Below, piece after piece: positions 33,316 to 44,590 of a DNA stretch of 64,000 bases. The notes below the pieces were generated by a model. That model saw only the letters and a program-made list of their open reading frames with translations, was not told the DNA's origin and did no database searches. Position numbers and translations under genes: made by a program. Numbering within the stretch: position 1 is the stretch's first letter; every line of letters starts with the position of its first letter. The stretch comes from Silene latifolia (Eukaryota; Streptophyta; Magnoliopsida; Caryophyllales; Caryophyllaceae), in the NCBI RefSeq assembly GCF_048544455.1, contig NC_133534.1, positions 86,395,637-86,459,636 of the forward strand, in the 5' to 3' direction.

Positions 33316-34614
33316 TGTAACACCCCATACTCCAAGTGCCTTACCAGGACCACTTCAGGCATGAGAATGCTACCATCTCGGTTACCCAAGGCAATGATAA
33401 TCAAATAGACAATAACGAAACGTAGTTTAATAATAATAAAGTTTAAAGCGATATAACCAACTCCGAAACTGATATAACAAATACAAATGTTCTCAAACTG
33501 TCAAACTACAAAACAACTAAAGAGCGTTCGACACAGCGGAAGACTTCTAAAACAGCAACGTGATGACACATCCCAGCTAACCCATGCGCATCATCTCATA
33601 CCTGCTCAACAACTGCTCACCATCCCCGAATGGATCACCACAGTTTTTAAAACATTTAAACGGGGTCAGTACTGATTACATAAAGATACACAGCTACAAT
33701 AAAACGATATAACAATCCTACAATCCCCAAACTCCATCGCAACACCACACACCTGATTACACACTAAAGTGTGTAGTCCTGCCAGAATAACCATCGTAAC
33801 AGGTTCATTAATGTGCACATCCCTTTTGTGGCGGGTTCCACAGAAGGCGAATCAAGGGCGTAAATCCACTCCCGCAAGTGACTCCACTCAGCCAGGGACG
33901 CACCCCGAAGATCACAGATAGTTATACAACAATCACCTTACACAATCAACATTTACCAAAAACAAATTCCAATGCGATAATTAATCAACAACAACATCAA
34001 TTACCAACAACACTATGTAACCAATACCGAGTAGGGAAACCCTACCTGGAATAGCAATCACCACAGACGATCTAGCAGCTAATCAAAATCTCTCCTCTAC
34101 GAATCCTCCTCCTATAACATACACACATACAATTACCACCAATACTATGCAAACCACCCAAAACCCGCAACATTACCCAATTAGGATTTTAAAGAAACTC
34201 AACGAAACACTACATAAATTATACAAGGAACTTACCCCTGACACGATGATCACAACGGTGTAAAGAACAAGATGATCCGACAAACTTAGCTTTAGGATTT
34301 GCCAATAACGCGAGAGATGCAATGTACGTAACCTCAAATCATCTCTTAAAGGTTTAGAATATTGAAAAGGTATTTAAGAAATAATGACGAATCCTTTTAT
34401 ATTAATCTCGCGTTATTAACAAAACCCGTAAAACACACTTACTCGATCGAGTAAGTGACTTACTCGATCGAGTGCCCCTTACTCGATCGAGTCCCCAACT
34501 TACTCGATCGAGTACCCTACAGGCAGCCTACTGTTTTGCATCAAAAACAACTTACTCGACAGAGTAAGCCCACTCGATAGAGTACCCATAGACATAGAAA
34601 ACCGTAGTATTACA
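33316..34614 (-). repeat. 5' LTR of Tek-B (1299 bp)
   Basis: The plus strand starts TGTAACACCCCATACTCC and ends CCGTAGTATTACA. It is collinear with the Tek-C LTRs but clearly diverged. Six TCGATCGAGT / TCGACAGAGT / TCGATAGAGT motifs lie at 34439-34585, near the LTR start in the sense direction. Confidence 0.85.
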
Positions 34615-35155
34615 GAAACAGATAATCTCACCGACTGTCTAATACAGGAAGAACATGGGTATATGTTCAAAGCGCAAGTTTAAGTCATTTTTAAGAATTC
34701 AGATTCGGTCACTTGATTTAAAAGCTAAATATCTCCGAAAATATAGCTAATTTTGGTATTATTCCTATTTTAAATGAAAGTACATGATGTAAGCTTTCCA
34801 ACGAGTGGTCACACGCTTTATTTGGTTAAGTAACGAAGGAGATATGGTCTATTTAAGGTGAGCTGTCCAGATTTTACACGGGTGACGCAAATTGGACGAA
34901 CTAAGACAATGAAAGGACGAATGGAATTGTTACTTCCCTAAATCGAGTCTAGTTATTAGCTTCCTAATTCGAGTCAGTTTTTTATTATTTGTTACCAAAT
35001 AAGTTTAGGAAGGCTATTTTTCGTGCATATTTCATACAAAAAAACACCAAAACACATTTAATTCCACTGCGTTTTTATTATTCAAAAATCAAACATCAAA
35101 ATCCGAGTAGTTTTACATCCGTTTGGTAAAACTTGTGTACTATTTTACATCAATT

Positions 35156-35167
35156 TGGTATCAGAGT
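35156..35167 (+). other. Primer-binding site of LX
   Basis: TGGTATCAGAGT follows the LTR end (ACATCA) by three bases. It is of the initiator-Met type. Confidence 0.75.
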
Positions 35168-35216
35168 TGTGTTCAAATTTGTTTCTTAACAAGTTTGTCT
35201 TAGGAAAAGCATAATC

Positions 35217-35582
35217 ATGGGAGATAAAGATGTTAAAGAGCTGGATTGCTATGATGAAGAAGTTAAACTAGAGGATAATTTATTCTTTTCCAAAGATTTT
35301 AAGGAGGAAGGTGATTCTTCTTTAAATTTCGATTTGCCACCAATATTTGATGACTATGGTGATGATGATGCATTGGATGATGTCACCTTCAAAGCTGCAA
35401 TTCCTATGAACTTTTATGTGATTGATTTTCAAGAAAAAGAGCGTTATCAGTCTCCACTTGAAAGCTACATTGAGAAGAAGCTCAACGGACATATCATGAG
35501 TAAAATCAGTTTGAGCATATTTCTTTATCATGATGAACGACATAAACCATATGGTGTTGATAAACTGTTGATTAGAGGGTAG
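35217..35582 (+). CDS. Acidic 121-residue ORF of LX, unknown function
   Basis: The first ATG after the PBS opens a frame starting MGDKDVKELDCYDEEV. The protein is rich in Asp and Glu (clusters such as FDDYGDDDALDD) and has no zinc knuckle, protease or RT motif. Reading past the stop continues as a plausible protein for about 40 residues (ISYIEDDELKKHLDLC) before another stop, so the present stop at 35580-35582 may be a truncating mutation. It could be a gag remnant or an acquired sequence. I do not recognise it. Confidence 0.45.
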   Translation: MGDKDVKELDCYDEEVKLEDNLFFSKDFKEEGDSSLNFDLPPIFDDYGDDDALDDVTFKAAIPMNFYVIDFQEKERYQSPLESYIEKKLNGHIMSKISLSIFLYHDERHKPYGVDKLLIRG

Positions 35583-35798
35583 TTGGGTGGAAGGAATAAC
35601 AAGGTTAATGGAGTCGCTGCTGAAAAACTAATAAGCTACATTGAAGATGATGAATTAAAGAAGCATTTAGATTTATGTGCAAGCTTAACTTGTGATACTT
35701 ATGAATTCATGAATTGAAGATTTGTGTTTGATCCCAGAGGGTCTGATGATGACATCTTCAACTTCAAGGTTTTCAAGATTCGAGGATGAATCTTTTTG

Positions 35799-35811
35799 AA
35801 GAAGGAGAGAA
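35799..35811 (+). other. Polypurine tract of LX
   Basis: AAGAAGGAGAGAA lies directly before the 3' LTR start TGATACAGG. Confidence 0.7.
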
Positions 35812-36282
35812 TGATACAGGAAGGACATGGGTATATGTTCAAAACGCAAGTTCAAGTCATTCTTAACAATTCAGATTCGTTCACTTGATTTAAAAGCTAA
35901 ATATCTCCGAAAATATGACTAATTTTGGTATGAATTCTGTTTTAAACGAACCTACATGATGTAAGCTTTCCAACGAGTGGTCACACGCTTTATCTGGTTA
36001 AGTAACGAAGGAGATATGGTCAATTTAAGGTGAGCTGTCCAGATTTTACGCGGGTGACGCAAATTGGACGAACTAAGACAATCAAAGGACGAATGGAATT
36101 ATTACTTTCCAAATCGAGTCTAGTTATTAGCTTCCTAATTCGAGTCAGATTGTTATTATTTGTTTCCAAATGAGTTTAGGAAAGCTAGTTTCCTAATTGT
36201 AACCAGAATAGTTATTATTTCCTATTTAGTTTAGGAAAGATTTTATTATCTTCTATTAGGAATAGGATGTCAATCCTAGCAC

Positions 36283-36290
36283 TATAAATA
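36283..36290 (+). promoter_or_regulatory. TATA box in LX 3' LTR
   Basis: CACTATAAATAAGG. The region is absent from the left LTR, which has a deletion here; the left copy has therefore lost its core promoter. Confidence 0.55.
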
Positions 36291-36300
36291 AGGGTCTTTG

Positions 36301-36696
36301 TGTGGACATGGGCCACACCGCGGCGCGCGCGTAGGCGCTTGAATAAGCATGCATTTGTGGCGTCGCCACCAATTTTTATGGGAAATTGGAACCGTTCGAA
36401 TACCTCGTGCCATGTCAAGACACAAAGTAGTGACATGAACACTAAGAACTCGTTACCCTTAGCATTCTATGTCTATAATGACTCTCGTGGATGCCAATGA
36501 ACACGGATGTTCACAGAGATCTGGAGTAAGGGGCGAGGGTACGTATTAGGAAGTCCTTTTACTGAACACCTAATCCCGCCCGCCTCGATAGCGGCATCTA
36601 CTAATTATTAGGGAATTGTTCATATTTGATATGTCGTCGATTATATGCATGCAATGCAACAAACAATAGATTAATCCTAACATGTGAGTTAAGCTA
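36301..36696 (-). repeat. Tat-like LTR fragment (minus)
   Basis: The first 300 bp are an inverted copy of 38580-38800, the end of the Tat-2 LTR, with shared TGGCATCCACGAGAGTCAT and TTCGAATACCT blocks. LX sequence, not a PBS, lies on the left, so this is a solo LTR or a 3' LTR. A copia LTR fragment interrupts it near 36697. Confidence 0.65.
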
Positions 36697-37413
36697 TGTC
36701 GGTGAACACTCTTGGAGTAAGTGTTCTCAACAATAGTGCGATCACATGATTAAACATCATTATTAAATCTCATAATAAGAATACATAAGGGATGATTCAT
36801 TATATAGTCAACTGATCAACATTAATCGGTAATGACTGGCTAACTAGAGTTTGACATTACTTTCGTTTGACGGTCGTGATCAGTTGATCCCTTAAGGTCA
36901 CACCTATAAGATAATTCCCTTAATAAATAAGTTGATTAATTGTATATCGATACAAGTTGATAAATTCCTTAAATTTGAACAATTCATTTTGTGAGTGAGA
37001 ATATTTATATCTTATTGTAATTTGATTAAATAAGATTTATTTTAGTAATTAAAAAATTTTATTACTAAAATTCGTTATTATTTGTGAAACAATTAAATTA
37101 AGAATGATTGATTAATTATAATTGCAAAATGTTGTGAATTATAATTATATGACCCATTTTATCTATGTGATCAAGAGTTACTAGACAATTTTTTTATATG
37201 TAATTTAATTAATGTATATAATAATATTTATTTGATAAATATGCATTAAATTAATTAATAACATGTTACATGCTACATGTGATATATTGTGTGACAAATA
37301 ACAAATTGACAAAATAAAATGGAAGTCCATTTTATCTTTAATGACCGAAAAAATGGAGGGATTATAGGTTAGTGGGTGTTTTAATTAATTGATTAATAAA
37401 ACACAATCATAAC
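36697..37413 (+). repeat. Copia LTR fragment, 5' part
   Basis: It resembles the reverse complement of the Cop-1 LTR (shared GTCAACTGATCA, ATCGGTAATGA, CTAGAGTTTGACATTAC), but in plus orientation and diverged. The exact start is uncertain (TGTCGGTGAACACTC). The Tat-2 LTR interrupts it at 37414. Confidence 0.6.
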
Positions 37414-38802
37414 TGTAGAGACCTCATTTCTGCACCTCCCGCAAGCCACCCGGTGATGATTGGGCCGCATGTTAGGTACACGGAACAATTTATGATAGTT
37501 CGTAAGTTTATCGTCAAGTGATAGCTCAAATACTCGTATCTACCCCTTGGTCATCATCTACGCGCCGTTACGGTCGTTTTGACAGTAATTAGAGTACATT
37601 TGGAGTCCGAGTAAAAACTCGTCTTCATTTTCTAATCACCGTTTAAAATGCCGAGTCAGGATATTCTGGAATGTTCCGGATATTTCTATTCTATATTTTC
37701 AATCTTTTAATCTTTTGGTAAATTATATCCCGAAATTATATTTTATATAATAAGGAAATTAAGATCAAATCGCAATTCCATAATAGAAACGCGGAAAATC
37801 TTTCTTCCGCAGGAGGAAACCCTTGGGGAAAGGATGCAGCAGGTGCTGCGCCTCTTCCCCAGCTCTTTTATGCGTATTTTAATATCTTTTCGAGATTTAC
37901 TTCCAATGTTTTCCTCCATGTGATTAGTATAAATAGGGACCTTCGTTCCTCATATTTCTCACGCGAGTGTCCGCCCTTCTCTTCTCCCTTTGCATTCTAA
38001 GACCGCGCTCTTGCTTTTTGGCGTCTACGTGCTAGAACTTTCGACCACGTAAGCTTGGATCCTTCTGAGTACCAGCCTCGTTTTCCATAACCGACCAATT
38101 TGACCAACTCCACATCAATCAACTTAATCAATCTTTGTTTAATTTCCTCTTAGAGGGCACTTTCGTCGTACATTCGAGTCGAGCATCACTAACCGTTAAC
38201 TTAGTTAATCTCGTTACGTCAAACATGTAAGTCTGAGGGTGTAAATCCCATCTTTTATTATTGTACTTTATTATTGTAATCATTATTGTAAGATTCACGT
38301 CGAAAATATATACAAAACCGATTTACAAAACCTTTATTCAAACCCTTTTTGCGTATTAACGGGAGACAGATGTCGAGAAGGAACGCAGCAACTGCTGCGC
38401 CTCTTCGAAGGGACGCATCACCTGATGCGCCTCTTCCTAAGGTTGCCGCAGTTCCTGCTTTCCTTCTTCTTCCTTCGTCTTTTGTTTAATTCATCTGTTT
38501 ATCTTGTTTCGTCTTTGCTCGTTCTTATTTTATTAGCATGATAATTTAACATATAATCATTAATAATTTATCATCTTTTAATTCCCGACTTAAATCCATG
38601 TTCATTGGCATCCACGAGAGTCATTCTAGACATAGAATGCTAAGGGTAACGAGTTCTTGGTGTTCATGTCACTACTTTGTGTCTTGACATGGCATGAGGT
38701 ATTCGAACGGTTTCCAATTTTCCACAATAAATTGGTGGCGACTCCACAAATGCAAAGCTTGCTCGTTTTCTCCAGAGCAAGCCCTGTGGGCCCACGTCCA
38801 CA
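37414..38802 (+). repeat. 5' LTR of Tat-2 (~1.39 kb)
   Basis: It starts TGTAGAGACCTCATTTCTGC and ends CCCACGTCCACA. Three GC-rich near-palindromes of the type CAGCAGGTGCTGCGCCTCTTCC occur at 37836-37860, 38384-38400 and 38414-38436. Confidence 0.8.
37928..37935 (+). promoter_or_regulatory. TATA box in Tat-2 LTR
   Basis: GTATAAATAGGGACC, centrally placed in the LTR. Confidence 0.6.
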
Positions 38803-38805
38803 GTT

Positions 38806-38823
38806 TGGCGACTCCACTGGAGA
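38806..38823 (+). other. Primer-binding site of Tat-2
   Basis: TGGCGACTCCACTGGAGA, three bases after the LTR; same type as Tat-1. Confidence 0.75.
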
Positions 38824-40348
38824 TAATACACTTACGTGTAGCCAAGGGTGAAACTTGAACAAGGTTAGGGAATAGTTTGTACAAGACAGTTGTCGGTTTC
38901 ATAACTCGGTCTTCCTAGATCGTTTATTCGGCCTTCCTAGGCCCAACCCAACCCATTCGACCAATCGTCCCGTCTAGACGGTCCAAATTCTTATTTGGGC
39001 TTAAGGATGGATAGCGATTGACGTCAACCATACCATGGTACTTACTCCTGTTTGTATCAAGGAATTTCACTACTCGAGGAAATGGACTAAGAATCGGCCT
39101 TACTCCTGTTTGGTACCAGCCTCTCCACAGACCTCGGGTTTGATTGTTCGGTATGGCAATCCACCCTTTAAACCAAAACCCTTTTAAATGCACTTAGCAT
39201 CCCGTTATAATGTCTGTATAAGCTGATCATATCCGGGCTGGCCCGTCCAGTCCGGCCCGTTCGGCCCGCTACTTAAGCGGGCTTGGTCAGAAAAAATATT
39301 AAAATATACGGGTAATGGACAAGGAAAACACGGCTCGCTAAATTATTGGACGGGTTAGGACTAAAGATAAATGTTCGTGGACAACCCGCTAAGCCCGCTA
39401 AAGCTTTTAATGTAATTTACTTTGTTAAAATTATCTACGCAAATTAATTAACTAAGGCCTATATAACGATCCGAAAACCAAGTAAAATAATAAAAAACAA
39501 AACAAACTGAAATCTTAAAACATCACCCGCATCCGCTTACTGATTGTTGAACCCTTCATCCATTTGCTACAAATTAAAGCAGCCGCTAAACTTGAATTTT
39601 CATTCTTTTATTAATTTTTATCCTTAATCAATCTATTTATCAAGTCTGAACCCTCTTTCATATTCTACACTTGATACATGAGATTATCGGTATTCGACCT
39701 TATTTCTCATCCAATAAACATGTACTATACACAGAGACACCATTTTTTTGTACACAAAGACACCATTTTTTTTGGTAGACAGAGTCTTATATTATACTTG
39801 TTTCTAAAGCCCGCCGGTCCACTGGCAGGCCCACCAACTTATATTGGACGGGTTGGGACAATTTCAACAAGCCCGCTATAGCGGACACGGACATAAAAAA
39901 ATAGGCCCGTTGGGCAATATTTAGTAGGATAGGCCCATCCATGTACGGCCCAAGCCCGCAAACGATCAGCTCTATGTAAATGCTTGTATTATATGTGATC
40001 ACCATTTTCTAAACGAAACCATGATAAATTTTGTAAAATCAAAACCTCTTTTAAAAATGTAAATTTTTGAAATAGGCCTAATATTAGCGCAAAACCAGTC
40101 AAAACTCTATGCAATTGTCAAGTCAAAATTCGGGCCTCAAAGCCCATTTCAAAACCGCACTTCGAGTCCACTCCTACAACTACACTATAGTTGAATAGGA
40201 CCAACATTTCAAAACTTTGTCACTTTCAAACCTCACTGACACAAGTGGCACACGCCCACTTCCCGAGTCGAGTCTTTTCTTTGAGTAAGTGTGCTAGAAT
40301 GGTCGATCGTGTTTTGATTCCTCATCGATCTCTTGTCCAGTTTCCAAG
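38824..40348 (+). other. Tat-2 5' leader
   Basis: Non-coding. Most of it is the hAT-like insertion at 39219-39974. The remainder shows no array like that of Tat-1. Confidence 0.6.
39219..39974 (+). mobile_element. Second hAT-like element with GGCCC-rich ends (~756 bp)
   Basis: The ends TAAGCTGATCATATCCGGGC and, on the other strand, TAGAGCTGATCGTTTGCGGGC are inverted repeats and resemble the element at 27355-28017. The centre is AT-rich and GGCCC clusters lie at both ends. I cannot find a clean 8-bp TSD (tgtctgta versus tgtaaatg), which suggests an older insertion. No transposase. Confidence 0.6.
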
Positions 40349-41872
40349 ATGTCTGACACTAGCACCACAAGAAACAGTCAACCCCAGAATGGTAATGATC
40401 GAATCCTAGCCGTGCTCGCTCGTCTCCAAACTAGCGAAGACCAAGTGTATGATCGCCTCAACACGATCGAGGGCCGAATTGTTGCTGTAGAAACTAGGTT
40501 GCCTCCTGCAGAAAGTGAAGTGCCTAATGATTTTGTGACTGATTTCGTGAGTGATAATCCTCCACGTTTTGTGGGAGCACAAGAAGTCAACCCTCTTGTA
40601 GGTCTGACTGAAGCTGAAAAACGACTCCAATATTTGGAGGAACAATTGATGTACCTCAAAGGGGATGATATCTATAGGGAAAACAATCGCAAGTATGAGG
40701 TCGTGAGTTCCAAATTGCCAACCAACTTCAACATGACGGATATCCCGAAATTCAAGGGGCATGAAAAACCTTTGAACCATATCCGCGCTTTCAAGGATTA
40801 TATGTCTATCAAAGGCATTAAACCCGAGATGTTCTTAAGGATCTTTCCTTCATCTCTTGATACCATCCCGAAGCAATGGCTCTATTCCCTAGAACACAAG
40901 AAGATCGCCACTTGGGATGACGCCGCAATTAAGTTCGCTAAACAATATGCGGATAATGCTAAGATCCAAGTCAATATGCGCACTTTAGAGGTTCTTATCC
41001 AAAATGAGAAAGAAGGTTTCACCGACTTCGTAAGTAGGTGGAGGAAAACTAGTACTCAACTTGTCGAGCGTCCAGGTGAAGCTACCCTCATGGAAAAATT
41101 CGTGGACAACTTGAGGCATATTTATGCAAATCATTTGAGGTACCAAAACATCAAAACCTTGAAGGACTTATTTGTACTAGGAACATGGATCGAAGATGAC
41201 ATCCGTAAAGGACTCTTGTCCAAAACAGTAGGTCGTGGATATCAAGGCTCAATAAGTCGTTCTTATGGCTCTACTAGCAAGACTGATGAGGTTAACCTTC
41301 TCGAACCATCAAAGAAGAGTAACCCACAAAGGAAGTTCACAAACATTGGGGATACATACTCCAACGCTCTGAAGAGATTGATGAAACAAGGTAAGCTCCA
41401 ACCCATACGGCCTACACCCGAACCAGAAAAGAAATCCTAGGCCTGGGACAAGAATTCGTACTACGAATATCATAGAGGTAAGGGACACGACACAGAAAGA
41501 TGTTACAAGCTAAAGCATGTACTTCAAGATATGATTGAAGACGGTCGCCTACCAATACCGCCTGGAGGTAAGCCTAACAATACTCAGAACCCTATTAGGG
41601 TTCTGATGATTACAAGTGACGAATCTACCTTAGATTGCTCACTTCTTATCTCCCCAAAAGAGGAGGTAATCAACGGGATATGGACAGATAGCGAGGAAGA
41701 TGTCTACCTCCAGGATCTTCCCTTAATCAAAGAAGCCGAAAGCATCATAGATGAAATCATTGCCACGCTAGGCACCGCAACCAGTTCGAATCAGCAAAAA
41801 GAATGGAGAAAGTCGATCAAGTGGACGAACAACCAAGGAAGACTCTTCAAGCTCACCACTGGAGAAGGATAG
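40349..41872 (+). pseudogene. gag: gag of Tat-2 (one in-frame stop)
   Basis: From MSDTSTTRN the frame is open for 363 codons: an N-terminal coiled coil (about residues 10-55), then a capsid domain (about 115-290; PKFKGHEKPLNHIRAFKDYM, IPKQWLYSL and WRKTS motifs). It then reaches the nucleocapsid-like unit F-T-N-I-G...GKLQPIRPTPE. A single TAG at 41438-41440 interrupts this unit. The same frame continues with YYEYHRGKGHDTERC (Tyr at the first zinc-binding Cys position) and MIEDGRLP, then a linker to the stop at 41870-41872. Only one such unit exists here, against three in Tat-1. Confidence 0.8.
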
Positions 41873-42076
41873 ATGTTCAAAGGAGAACTTGAAGACGATG
41901 AATTCGAGTCAGAGTCGGAGTCGGAATCAGAGTCGGAGTCTAGAGAAGTCCCTAGAGAGTCTCCTCCTGTCGTCACTTCCACTTCCCTTGTTTCTCCTAG
42001 CGTAGCATCAAGTAGTAACAGTAGTTCGGGAAATGTCCCAACAGCTGTCCCTTTATCGCCACTGACTACTGAATAA
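41873..42076 (+). pseudogene. Ser/Glu-rich spacer reading frame between gag and pol
   Basis: It starts with ATG directly after the gag stop (TAG-ATG), encodes 67 residues with a (SE)n run, and stops directly before the next ATG (TAA-ATG at 42074-42079). It is in frame with both gag and pol. A protease might be expected near here in a full element, but I see no DSGA-like motif. It is more likely part of a gag-pol linker or of an intron region, as reported in Ogre elements, than a separate gene. Confidence 0.4.
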
Positions 42077-43277
42077 ATGGCTTCTTTGTTTCAACTCTTT
42101 TCAATTTTTAATATGAATAAATCAAGTTCTGCTTACTCTTTGTGTTATTTTGAATGCAATTCTGTTTACGATAATAATGAGGATGACCCAGACCCAGACT
42201 CAATCGAAATACCTCCCTACATAGCTAAAGAAATACTACAAGAGGGGGAAGGGGGACCAGTCATGGAAAACACTGAACCCATCAACGTGGGAAACGAACT
42301 AGAACCCCAAGAACTTAGGATAGGGACAACCTTGAGCTTCGCTGAAAGGGCCAATTTTATAGACCTCCTACACGAGTTCAAGGACGTTTTTGCTTGGTCC
42401 TACAAAGACATGCCAGGGATCGACAAGGATATCGCAGAGCACAGAATTCCGATCAAACCAGGTTTCAAACCCGTAAAGCAGAAGCTTCGTCGAATGAGGA
42501 CATAATGGGCTCTTAAGGTCAAAGAAGAAGTTGATAAGCAATTCAATGCCGGGTTCATCAAAGTTTCCGAGTATTCATACTGGGTAGCCAACATATTACC
42601 CGTACCCAAAAAGGATGGGAGAATCCGTGTTTGTGTTGATTTCAGAGACTTAAACAAAAAGAGTCCCAAGGATGACTTTCCTCTACCACTAATCGACATA
42701 TTGGTGGATAATACAACAGATCACGTGTTGTTGTCCTTCATGGATGGATACGCGGGATATAACCAGATCAAGATGGCCATAGAAGACATGAACAAGACCG
42801 CCTTCATTACTCAATGGGGGCACCTAGTGCTACACAGTTATGCCGTTTGGGTTAATCAATACCAGAGCCACATATCAACGCACCGCAACTACGCTACTAC
42901 ATGACATGATGCATAAAGAAGTTGAGGTATACGTAGATGATATGATTGTCAAGTCCAAGGATAGAGAGGGGCATATTGCGAACCTTCGCAAATTCTTCTC
43001 GAGACTACGAAAGTACAATATGAGGCTCAACCCTCAGAAATGTGCATTTGGTGTAACAGCCGGCAAACTCCTGGGGGATGTCGTTAGCTAACGAGGGATA
43101 GAAATAGACTCTTCCAAGATCAAAGCTCTAATCGAAATGCCGTAACATCAAACATAGAATGAAGTTAGAGGATTCTTGGGCAAAGTGCAATACATAAGTC
43201 GATTCATATCGAAACTCAGCATGATCTGTGAACCTATCTTTAAGAAGCTGAAGAAAACAGATCACACCAAGTGGGAT
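42077..43277 (+). pseudogene. pol: Tat-2 pol: reverse transcriptase portion
   Basis: The segment begins in frame with gag, reads through LHEFKDVFAWSYKDMPGID and HRIPIKPGFKPVKQKLRRM, then hits a stop at 42503-42505. RT motifs follow: ILPVPKKDGRIRVCVDFRDLN, FMDGYAGYNQIKM, a frameshift near 42838, MPFGLINTRATYQR and the catalytic YVDD in VYVDDMIVKSKD. Stops follow at 43089-43091 and in the connection. The text ends at KKLKKTDHTKWD where Ath-2 is inserted; the reading resumes as DDCQKVFDQI at 62555. It is inactive. Confidence 0.85.
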
Positions 43278-43460
43278 TGATGTGACCATAACTAGAGCAT
43301 ATTTAGTCCCCGAATTAGCCTTTTTCCCATGCTTTTTAGTGCATATTTGGGTCATTTATTGTCTTTAGTTCTTTGTTTTGCATATTCTTTGAGGTTTTGT
43401 GTCCTTGGTAGGAAAGGAGTGCAAACCTTTCATTTTCATGGCAAAATGAGACTAAATTAA

Positions 43461-43850
43461 TTGAATTCAATGACCAAGCATCAAGGAGAGACAAGATTAG
43501 AAGGCCTTTGTACATACTATAGTAGATGGGTAATGATGAGAAAATATTCTTGCATCCCCGAGGAAATCCTCAAGGATTTTATGAAGAAAAAGGAAGAAAA
43601 GAAGAAGGAACGAGACTGCCTGACAATCCGTGCGGATTGCCTAGAAGACACCCATCTTCACCCCACATTCCGAGCGTCTTCCTCAGCTAGACGCCCAGGC
43701 AGAACCTCCAGAAGACGCCCGTCTTCACCCTCTGGACGCCCGTCCAGAAGCTGCCAAATCCGCTTGTCCCGTGCTAAAGACGCCCGGATTCCCAGACAGT
43801 CCCTTTTCGTCTTCTACAACCTTCAAGGAAGGATGCACATCTTTTTCTAG
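43461..43850 (+). CDS. LTR-embedded 129-codon ORF (Ath-2 5' LTR copy)
   Basis: Same start (MNSMTKHQG), length and end (GRMHIFF) as the copies at 7221-7610 and 60957-61346. The Arg/Ser/Pro-rich middle overlaps the GACGCCCG motif array. Translation is unproven. Confidence 0.35.
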   Translation: MNSMTKHQGETRLEGLCTYYSRWVMMRKYSCIPEEILKDFMKKKEEKKKERDCLTIRADCLEDTHLHPTFRASSSARRPGRTSRRRPSSPSGRPSRSCQIRLSRAKDARIPRQSLFVFYNLQGRMHIFF

Positions 43851-43947
43851 AGACCGGAGTCTCCCTAGAGACCGGCGATTCCTCAACAAGGGACTTAATC
43901 GTCATTTAAGCCCTTAGTTAACCCTAATTTATGTACCTAATCCCCAC

Positions 43948-43955
43948 TATAAATA
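43948..43955 (+). promoter_or_regulatory. TATA box in Ath-2 5' LTR
   Basis: CACTATAAATACCCC, identical in all three LTRs of the family. Confidence 0.65.
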
Positions 43956-44590
43956 CCCCATTAGTCTAATTAGAAGAGTAGGTTCTTCTTAGCAATCTTT
44001 AGTGTAGTTAATATCAATCAAATCTCTCTTTAATCTTGTAATCAACATTTAATCAAGTTTTAGTACAAGTTTTATTTCCTTAATCTCTCTCTTGTTCATC
44101 CTTTATTTTGGGTAATTGAAGATTATTTGGGTTATTATTGGGAGATTGACAACCTTCCAATCAAGCATCAAGTACTTCTTTTATTCTTTGCTTTATTATT
44201 GGAATAATTAGTAGGTATAATTCTCTTAATCCCTTTTTAATTATTGTTAATCACTTTCATTTATTCAACATGTTTCTTTTTGTTGGTATGATTTACAACC
44301 TTGCTAGCATGTTCAACATGATAATGAGTGAGTAGTTTAGCTAGGGTTAATGGGTAATTAGGGGAAACCAACATGGGGAATGATTCATGCTTAAATTAAT
44401 ATGCTTTCATAGTTTATTTGCTTGCTTGTTGTGATCTCAACTTATGCACATGTTATGTTTGATGAAATGTGAGGCTATGAATCCTTGCATTTTTTTACCC
44501 ATCACCTATCTTTTGAATGAGACTTGTAAGACATGAACCAACTCGAGTCTCATTAGATAATGCATATTGTTGAGTAGGGAAGATTAAGTC

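Larger units (their letters stand above)
32924..34614 (-). mobile_element. Tek-B: chromovirus-type element, 5' LTR and leader only
   Basis: Minus orientation: LTR 33316-34614, PBS 33301-33312 and leader 32924-33300. The leader resembles that of Tek-C around the shared phrase CGGTTCAAAGTTGTAGGGCG. Tat-1 cut the leader at 32923/32924; the remainder lies beyond the left edge of the window. Confidence 0.8.
34640..36300 (+). mobile_element. LX: small non-autonomous LTR retrotransposon with an unknown ORF
   Basis: Direct repeats at 34640-35152 and 35812-36300 are its LTRs. The left one starts TAATACAGG where the right one has TGATACAGG. The right LTR is cut by the Tat-like LTR at 36301. A PBS of tRNA-iMet type (35156-35167) and a PPT (35799-35811) bound an interior of only about 660 bp. 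The hairpin AGATTCGAGGATGAATCT (35776-35793) precedes the PPT, an arrangement like that of the Tekay elements, so LX may be a chromovirus derivative. It has no pol. Confidence 0.75.
43278..44590 (+). repeat. 5' LTR of Ath-2, first part
   Basis: It starts TGATGTGACCATAAC. It includes the TATA box at 43948-43955 and the 129-codon ORF. Tek-C interrupts it; the LTR continues at 52836. Confidence 0.92.

Noticed and set aside
36301..36360. CGCGGCGCGCGCG stretch as a CpG-island promoter of a host gene
   Set aside because: It is the end of a Tat-like LTR; no ORF or gene follows.
41873..42076. Separate Ser/Glu-rich gene
   Set aside because: It lies in frame between gag and pol of Tat-2 and is better seen as linker or intron-associated sequence.
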